Assembly (NCBI GenBank): GCA_027257055.1
Contig: JAPVLO010000623.1
Location: forward strand, 124,001-188,000
Reading direction: 5' to 3'
Origin: Cephalopachus bancanus
Lineage: Eukaryota; Chordata; Mammalia; Primates; Tarsiidae
Length of the DNA stretch: 64,000 nt
The translations under genes were made by a program, and so were the position numbers. The notes under the pieces were generated by a model. It ran no database searches. It was not told the origin of the DNA and was given only the letters and a program-made list of their open reading frames with translations. Of this stretch, positions 56,862-64,000 are shown in pieces. Every line of letters begins with the position of its first letter. Within the stretch, counting starts at the first letter, position 1.

Positions 56862-57320
56862 AATGCTGACTGCTGGCAAGGAGGAGGAGATACTGAATCA
56901 CTCATACCTTTCTGGTGGGAATGTAAAATGGTACAGCCACTCCGGAAGATGATTTGCCAGTTTCTCAGAACAAAACCCCAAACAAACAAAAAACAACTAA
57001 GCATGCCACTACCATATTACCTAGGGATTGCATTTCTGGGTACTGATCCCAGATAAATGAAAACCTGTACATACAACACACACACACTACTCACAAAGCA
57101 ACTTGTTCATAAATGTTTTTGTTTATTCATAATAGCCAAAAATAACCCAGATATCCTTCAACAGGTAAGTGGTTAAACCAACTGTAATACATCCAACCAT
57201 GAAAAACTACTCAGCAATAAAAAAGAATGATTGATACACACAACAACCTGGATGAATCTCCAGAGAATTACTGGTGAAAAATGCCAATACCAAAAGGAAA
57301 TCACTATGATTCAATTTGTA
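56862..57320 (+). mobile_element. L1 ORF2 3' end, left part
   Basis: 'gctgactgctggcaaggagg', 'aaatggtacagccactccgg' and 'atgaatctccagagaattac' are L1 ORF2 C-terminal and 3' sequence. A mariner interrupts it at the TA of 57319-57320; it resumes at 57884. Confidence 0.75.
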
Positions 57321-57881
57321 TGAAGGGGGACCCAAATAAACCAGAATTATCTTTTGGAGTGCAGGCCCTTCTGAGTAGTACACTCAGAATTTGTTCCTCT
57401 GGATCAAACTGTCAACCCAAGTTTTTATCTGAAAGTTTTGAGAAGGTTGCATCATGATTTGTGGAAAATATGTCCTGGTTTGTGGCAAACATGTGACCAG
57501 TTCCACCATGACAATGCACCTGCCCACACTGTGCTGAGTGTTCAGCAGTTTTTGACCAAAAACGGCATGATTCCCATGCCCCATCCTCCCTATTCACCGG
57601 ATATTTCCCCAAGCAATTTTTTTTTGTTTCTCTGGATGAAAAAAGTCCTCTAAGGGAAACATTTTGCCAATGTGGAAGAGGTGAAACCAAAAAGGGAAGA
57701 AGAACTAAAAGGTATCAAAATTGACAAATTCAAAAACTGTTTTGAGTAGTGGGAAAAGCATTTTGATAGGTGTAATACATCAAACGGAGAGTACTCTGAA
57801 GGTGACTGAAGCTTAAAAATGTAAGAATAAAGACACAATTTGTAATGAATACATTCTGGTTTTTTTTTTTTGTTTCCCTGG
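57321..57881 (+). mobile_element. Internally deleted mariner element, copy 2
   Basis: Bounded by TA on both sides (57319-57320 and 57882-57883). The 5' end agggggacccaaataaacca and the inverted 3' end (accagggaaacaaaaaaaaa on the other strand) form imperfect terminal repeats. The retained transposase part has HHDNAPAH, then, at the 34-residue spacing of DD34D transposases, SPSN where the last catalytic Asp should be (Asp to Asn). It ends GEYSEGD and stop at about 57808. The 5' half of the gene is missing; inactive. Confidence 0.85.
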
Positions 57882-57883
57882 TA

Positions 57884-58190
57884 TAATAAACTTGAAATCA
57901 CAAAAGCATTGAAAGGAAAGATAGTGGTTGCCAGTGGTTAAAGAAGTGGCAGGGGCGGGAGGGAGGTGGAGTGACATTAAAAGGGCATGATAAGGGATAT
58001 TTGAAGTGATGAAAATATTATATGTCTTGACTATGTCAATGCCATTATCCTGATTGCCATACTGTACTACAGTTTTGCAGGATGTTACCATTGTGAGAAA
58101 CTAAATAAAGGGTAAAGGCTTCTGTCTGTATTATTTTTTACTACTGCATATGAATATACAATTATCCCAAAATAAAAAGTTTAATTAGAA
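57884..58190 (+). mobile_element. L1 3' UTR, right part
   Basis: 'gatagtggttgccagtggtt' to 'tatcccaaaataaaaagttt' completes the L1 split by the mariner. Confidence 0.7.
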
Positions 58191-59090
58191 TTTTTTTTGA
58201 AATTTTAGGGAGGGACAGGGAGTAGAGGGACCAAGGATACCATGACAAGTTAAAGTTTTTAAAACACTCCCCAGTGATCATAGTAGTTTTCTTTCTCAGT
58301 GTTTTACTCATTTCTTACTTCATCCTAACCTCCAAAGCAGAAAACAAGACTATAAAGAAATAAACATCAAATTATTACATTTATTTAGAACCCCTAAAGA
58401 ATTACCAACATATTTACTCATTTCCCAATAGATCAGCTATTTTTAGGTAAATAGACAAGAATCATCTATAAATGATTCCAAGTAAATTGAAGATTACACA
58501 TAACCAAATACAAAACATCCTATGAGCAAAAGTGATACTACTACTCTGGCCCAGAAATCAATCTTGGAATCAAACTCAGTCCTATGGCTGTTTTCCCATG
58601 AGATGCTAATCTAGTTGTTAAAACTAATGGGTGACCTGTTTTACCATTTATAAAATCCATGGCCTTCCTTCTTAATCTCAGGGATACTTATTAGGCCTTC
58701 CTAACATGTGTGCTTGAAACAGAACCCTTCCTATATTCCAAGTAGTGAAGAAGAACAGTAAAGTTCAACACTGATGAAGATCTGTGAATCTGGGGCTTAG
58801 TTGAGCACCTCACTTTCTTACCTCTCTTGGCTATGTGGAAACAAGATAAAACAGATTGCTGGAAGGCTGGAACTGTCACATGGGTGTGAATGTATGTTAA
58901 TTTTTTCACATTTATTGAATATATGTTTTATATGTTAGACTATGCCATGAGGAAAACAGAAGTGAGAAACACAAGCTCTACTCTCAAGGCAGTTAAAATC
59001 ATAGGGAGGTAGACGTGTGCTTGGCAAAGAAGGAATCTCTCAATGGGATGAGTCTTAGATTGGCTCAAATATTTATTTATATATATATAT
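58191..59090. other. Intronic, nothing recognised
   Basis: Apart from a short (AT)n run near 59080 no repeat or gene is recognised. Confidence 0.4.
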
Positions 59091-59383
59091 TTTTGAGTTG
59101 GGGTCTCACTCTGTGGCCCAGGCTGGAGTACAGTGGCACAATCATGGTTCAGCGCAGCCTTGACCTCCTGGGCTTGGGCAATCCTCCCGTCTCTGTCTTC
59201 AGGTATGCATCATCACACTCAGCTAATTAAAAAACTTTTTTTGTACAGATGAGGTCTCACTATGCTTCCCAGGCTAGAACTCCTGGCTTGAACTCCCAGG
59301 TTCGAACCCCTGGACTCAAGCAATCCTTCCTCCTTGGCTTCCCAAAGTGCTGGGATTACAAGTATGAGCCACCATGTCTGGCC
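59091..59383 (-). mobile_element. AluJ-like element
   Basis: Antisense Alu from 'tttttgagttggggtctcac' to 'gagccaccatgtctggcc', with a small internal tandem duplication around 59276-59312 (gaactcctggcttgaactcc repeated). Confidence 0.9.
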
Positions 59384-60751
59384 TATTTCTGTATTCTGAT
59401 TTTACTCTCAAACTATTCTCCTAGCCTTGTCAATCCCCAGGATGAGTCTTCAGATATTGGAATAATTTGGGTTTCTTTAATCAAGGGAAAAAAATCCCTT
59501 TGGTTCATGTGCCCAGGTTCTAGAGAAAAATGAATCCATTTCTGATTATCCCATGAAGACAAGTACACCTTCCCACTTAATTCTAGATTTGCTTTCACTA
59601 AGTACACAGCTGCTAGGCAATCCAAACCAAGTGGTGAGACTACTGTTTCAGATCCCACCCCACCCTCATCATACTCCTTTTGCAGATATGCTTGTAGTGG
59701 AGCCCAGCAGCCACTTTCAAACTGAAAGGCTGGTAGATGTCTGGACCTTTTCACAGTCAGAAGACCTGCCACTGTCAAAGGTCAGTAAATCCAGGCATCC
59801 TTCACCAGTTAGTGGATTCCACTGGGATATCTCTTTTTTAATTAGCTACTTATATGTGAAGAAAACTACTTTAAGATGAGTCTGACCATTTATAAAATAC
59901 TCTTACTGATATAGAACCTTTATTCAACACAGGAAAGGAAAATTTCAATAATCCCACAAAAAGCCTAGTAATCCAGTGGCATACATTCACAAGGCCATGT
60001 CCCTTCATCCCCATTATAAACATTTCCTCCATATCCCTTTAGTTTTCTACATGGGACCAGCAATGGGCTATCCAGGAACAAGGGAAAGGATAGAGGTACA
60101 AGATGATGGGGGAACATCAGAAAAGAAGAGGAGTTGGGACTAAGAATAGGTATGTTACCATTTTAGCTAGAGTTCTGTAATAGCCTAGCAATCATCTATC
60201 ACTATTACCTCTTTATCATGACTCCTTGCAATTCATCACTGTTACCCATAACCAAGGCAGCAAAAAAGCCCTCAGAGCACCATAGTCTGAAAATAGCTTC
60301 CTGAGATATCTCCTCCAGCATCTAGCTCAAGTCAATCCTAGTTGATGCCCAAAGTCATCAACTACAAATACAGATGACATTCTAGGGCCCTATGTTCATT
60401 AAAGTCTGCACAGGAAACACTCATTGCATGTGCAATTCCAAAGCCCACATTCATTGAACAACAACAGTTGGTTTGGAGGACTCCTCCCAATTCTAGTAGC
60501 TAAATCCACAAGGAAGAACTTCTAGGGGTCAGGTTTTTGGAAGTTTACCTACTGAAGAGCTAAACAAATCCTGGAGAGAGCAAGAATGAGCACTGTTCTT
60601 TCCTAGTGATATTGGCTTTCTTAGGTTCCTCTGCTATCTTCTCATCTGTCAGTAGGGCCAATTGTTAGAACTACTGTTTTCTGCAACTACAGCAGCCATT
60701 CGCTTTTTCTGTGACAAGATCTTGGTTCATTCATAACATCTAACCTGCACT
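59384..60751. other. Intronic, nothing recognised
   Basis: Two overlapping frames at 59413-59879 on opposite strands (up to 121 codons) match no protein I know and lack splice or conservation support. Confidence 0.4.
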
Positions 60752-60962
60752 CTCCAATATAGTAGCCACTAGTCACATGTAGCTATTTAAATCTAAATAT
60801 AATATAATTAACATTAAATAAAATGAAAACTTCAGTTCCTCTGTCATACTAGAAAAATTCCAAGTGCTCAGTAATTGTAGGTGGCTAGTGGTTACTATAC
60901 TGGGCAGAGCAGATCCAGAACATTTTCATTATCACAGAAAGTTCTACTGGACAGCACTGTTA
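60752..60962. mobile_element. MER5-type hAT transposon
   Basis: Left end 'cactctccaatatagtagcc' and right end 'ttctactggacagcactgtt' are the inverted ends of MER5; the inner 'taggtggctagtggttacta' also fits. Confidence 0.8.
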
Positions 60963-62529
60963 TTCCTATAGTGATCCAGTTATCTTCTCTATTTGTATGA
61001 GCTGGCCTAGCATTTTATTTATTTTATTGGTCTCAGATGCAGAGGGTTGATGCCATCATATTCTTCAATTCATCAGTGATCCAAGGAAAGTGTCGCTCTT
61101 GCCAATATTTATTCATTCTGGTTTATTCCTATACTGTTTCATAGGCAAACGTTCTAATGTAGTTAATGTGCATTTTGTTTGTATGTGTCTATTTAAAAGA
61201 TGATTATATGTGTATATTTAAAATTTTAGGTAAATAGGATCATGCTATAGATCTTATTATTTTTATTACAAACCATGTCTTTAGGACTCATTCATACTTC
61301 ACTGCATATATCTAATTTGTTGGTTTCTTCTACTGCATATCGCTCTGTGGTATGAGCCCATCACATTTTACCTATTTACTTTCATTATGACACCCAGGAT
61401 GGCTAACCTAGCACTTTATAAAATTATTTGCAGAAATTCCTGACTTCACAGAAAATTTTAAAAGAAAATTATAACCAAAAGTACTCATTATTTGGGCATG
61501 TGACCTCACTTTTAATTGTGGGTATCTTAACTCCCTGGAATATAGACCCTTGTCCTGTCCTTCAGTATTCTGACTTACTGGTGTTATTCTTTACCTGTCA
61601 TTGATCATTGCCCATTTTTTTGCTTGACTCTGGCCCTGCATGAGGTTTTGTTCTTATTCTTAATGTCAAATAGTGGTTTTCCATTGGTCTTTGGCTTTGA
61701 TTACCTGAACTCAGGATATTAGCTCATAAAGGCCCTTATCTCTTTTGTTTATTTCGGACTCTGCCTACATCTTCTTTTCTTTGTCTTGCTGTCACTCAAG
61801 ATTCAGTGTGACAGGTATTTTTCTGGCTAATGGTTTCTCTGAACAGTGAGGGTTAGGCATCTATTGGAGAAAGGGTTGCTACACTGACAGCTAGAGACAT
61901 CCAGGGCTTTGATGGAAGGTTTCATGTTCTCTGTTAGCTTGACACACCAGGGAAATAACCTTTTAATACAGTGCAGCATATTTCATTTATTGTAGTGTTA
62001 TCCAGTTAGAAAATGTTATGAAAAACATCCCCAGAGAGATTTAAGATTTCAAAAACATCCTGAGTTTGAACTTAATTCAACGACTCCAAGGCTAAAACAA
62101 TGGTAGATGACCTTTAAGGCACTTCATATGCCAGGCACTGTTAGGCCAGATAATGTCATGCCAAATTAGAATGTGTGTCTTCTGGGGAAGTGGAAGATGG
62201 GTGGGAAGGAGGGTTTATGAGTATGTGTTTTAAATGTGTGTCAATGCTAATGATATAACATTAAAAATTAATAATCTACAGAGATACAAAGAAGTAACTA
62301 AACAGGGAACACATGATGTTATTAAGATGGCAGAAACAGAATGATTGTATGTTCTAATCAACTTTGATAAGTGGTATATAGACAAGTTGGAACTCATTTA
62401 TAAATAAGAAAAAGTTCACAGCAAGATGATTCAAAACTGATGTTAAGCTCAGGGGAGAAAATTCAAGAAATATGTTTTCTGTCTTCAAATAATTAAAGAG
62501 CTATTACAAAAGAGTGAAACGAAACTTGT
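60963..62529. other. Intronic, nothing firmly recognised
   Basis: 61110-61380 has the feel of an old LINE remnant, but I cannot name it. No gene seen. Confidence 0.35.
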
Positions 62530-62790
62530 TTAGTTAGAACACAATGGAAAGTAACTTGAAGGAGGAAGACTGTAGCTCAACATACAGATCAACAGAAGTG
62601 TCCAAAAATGAAATGGGAAAGGTATAGGGAAAAAATTGAGCTCCCTGTCACTGGAAGTACTCAAGCAGAGGCTGGGCAAAAATTCGGCAACATTAAAGAA
62701 CATATTTAAACATTGGATGGAGAAGCTAGACTAGATAACTTTAACTCTATATGACAGCAAGAGAGTCAGTTGTTCAAATCTAAAACCAAT
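62530..62790 (+). repeat. Possible CR1/L3-type LINE fragment
   Basis: 'gagctccctgtcactggaag', 'tactcaagcagaggctgggc' and 'gctagactagataactttaa' resemble the 3' end of CR1/L3 LINEs. Old and tentative. Confidence 0.4.
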
Positions 62791-64000
62791 TCAATAAAAT
62801 TTTAAAAAGAAATAAAAGAAAATACAGCAAAACTAATAAAATGTGGGCCCTACTCAAGCTACCCAGTCATATGTATGAGAAAGACATTTCTCATACTCTG
62901 ACACCAAGTTCAGTCTTGGATATGGGCTCATTAGCAACAAGGAGCATGATATTCTTATGAACTCAAGCCATGTTGGGGAACATCTTTATAAAGGACAGAG
63001 AGATTCTGACAGGAACAAGGGGAGAAATGCTGTAGGTTTAAAGCAAAACTTAAAGAACCACTCTACAGTTTTTTTCTCAGCCAAAGTCATGACTGATAAG
63101 TTACAATTGATACATGTAAATTGGCCTAAGTAGATGAGTGCTCATGCTTTTAGCACCTTGGCATCACCTCTCTCCCATCTAAAAAGATATATTTTCTCCA
63201 GGAAGGCTCTGCTACATTTTTCAAGGACTCTGCACAGAGTTTGAAAGCTGAATGAAATGACACTCCACTTGGCTGGATTTTATTGCCTGTTGTACTCTTC
63301 AGTTTTTCTTCTAGACCAGACTCAATTACAATCAAGGTTTGCAGAAGGCAAACAACATGCAGTGAACCTGCCACAGTGCCAATTAAGTGCAAATATACAC
63401 TGAAAATTAAAATGAAAATCAAATGTCAACACTATGAAGAGAAACTAAAAGCTTCTAGAGAAACTATGAAGAAATAAAGGCAGAGAGGAAAAAAAAGAAC
63501 TTGTTTTAGTCTAGCAATGCAGCCCCAGCTCTATTATATAACATTCTATCATCTCCCACATCTTCATATTCTATACATTTATCAAATTATTTATGTTTTA
63601 GCTTATTTATAATCAAGATATCTTAAAAAGTTGATTCCACAAATTTTATTTAGTGGTCCATGGCTGCTGTAGGTTTCTAAGACAACAAATGTATCTTGTC
63701 CCAGTCATCTAGTAAATCATGACTGCTCACAGTATTCAAGTCTTGAACCTGTATGTTGACAGGACAGAGGCACTTTGTGACCTAGGGATGAAGGTGGTGG
63801 CAGATAGTATTTAGAATTGGTTGGTTTGAAATCCTTGATTTCACAGTCCTATAAATCTGAGTTGTGGAATAAAAAATCCCAAATCAACCTTAGACATCTA
63901 GTCCCAAAGTAGCTTCTGTTACTGTCATATGTTCCTTCGCTGCCTAGTACAGGGCTTAGTAAATATCCATTTAGTTTTCTTTTATTCCTCTTGCTACCTC
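62791..64000. other. Intronic, nothing recognised
   Basis: Small frames (for example 63150-63422) have no supporting features. Confidence 0.4.

Noticed and set aside
57438..57653. 71-codon frame as a host gene from a mariner
   Set aside because: It is a fragment of a deleted transposase with a changed catalytic residue; it lacks the DNA-binding half and any host fusion.
59413..59879. Overlapping 121- and 108-codon frames on opposite strands
   Set aside because: No protein family, splice sites or start context supports either; frames of this length occur by chance in this much sequence.

Overview
The window is primate nuclear DNA: intron-containing, AT-rich and full of Alu (7SL-derived SINE), L1, L2, MIR, MaLR/ERVL LTR and hAT/mariner copies. 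The youngest Alus, four copies with intact tails and target-site duplications (TSDs), are not of the human AluS/Y type. They lack two bases in the left arm and carry a hairpin-like block in the right arm. Together with an unusual L1 family, this points to a non-anthropoid primate, most likely a tarsier. That species call is inference; the gene itself is certain.

The one protein-coding gene is NEXMIF (KIAA2022/XPN), on the minus strand. Human NEXMIF is X-linked (Xq13.3), so the window is very probably X-chromosomal. Three coding exons are present: the start codon in a short exon at 42024-41946, one 4.4-kb exon at 41105-36731, and the last exon from 36130 to a stop at 36039-36037. They splice to 1515 codons plus stop, against 1516 aa in human. 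The 3' UTR probably runs about 5.8 kb to a poly(A) signal at 30248-30243 and holds two long alternating-dinucleotide tracts. The non-coding first exon is not visible, so from about 42.07 kb to the right edge is probably intron 1. From 1 to about 30.2 kb is intergenic DNA downstream of the gene.

The flanks are layered transposon deposits. At 1030-8975 an old antisense L1 was split by a young Alu and by a near-complete antisense L1 ('element A', 2261-8516). At 14.5-23.0 kb an old L1 was hit by an Alu monomer, a solo LTR with an exact 185-bp templated duplication, a deleted mariner, and a 5'-inverted (twin-primed) L1. At 45.1-52.4 kb lies a 7.2-kb sense-strand L1 ('element B'), whose TSD shows it landed at the very edge of an older Alu. 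At 52.9-53.9 kb an L2 was split by two young Alus in opposite orientation. A second deleted mariner, of the same family, sits in an L1 at 57.3-57.9 kb.

The most unusual signal is in the two young L1s. Both carry, at the end of ORF1 and before ORF2, a roughly 115-bp copy of their own 3'-UTR tail, bracketed by a duplicated ORF1 sequence. This looks like an ancestral L1-into-L1 insertion that became a heritable part of this L1 lineage. No CRISPR array, bacterial operon, tRNA or functional rRNA gene was seen; one 5S rRNA pseudogene is present.
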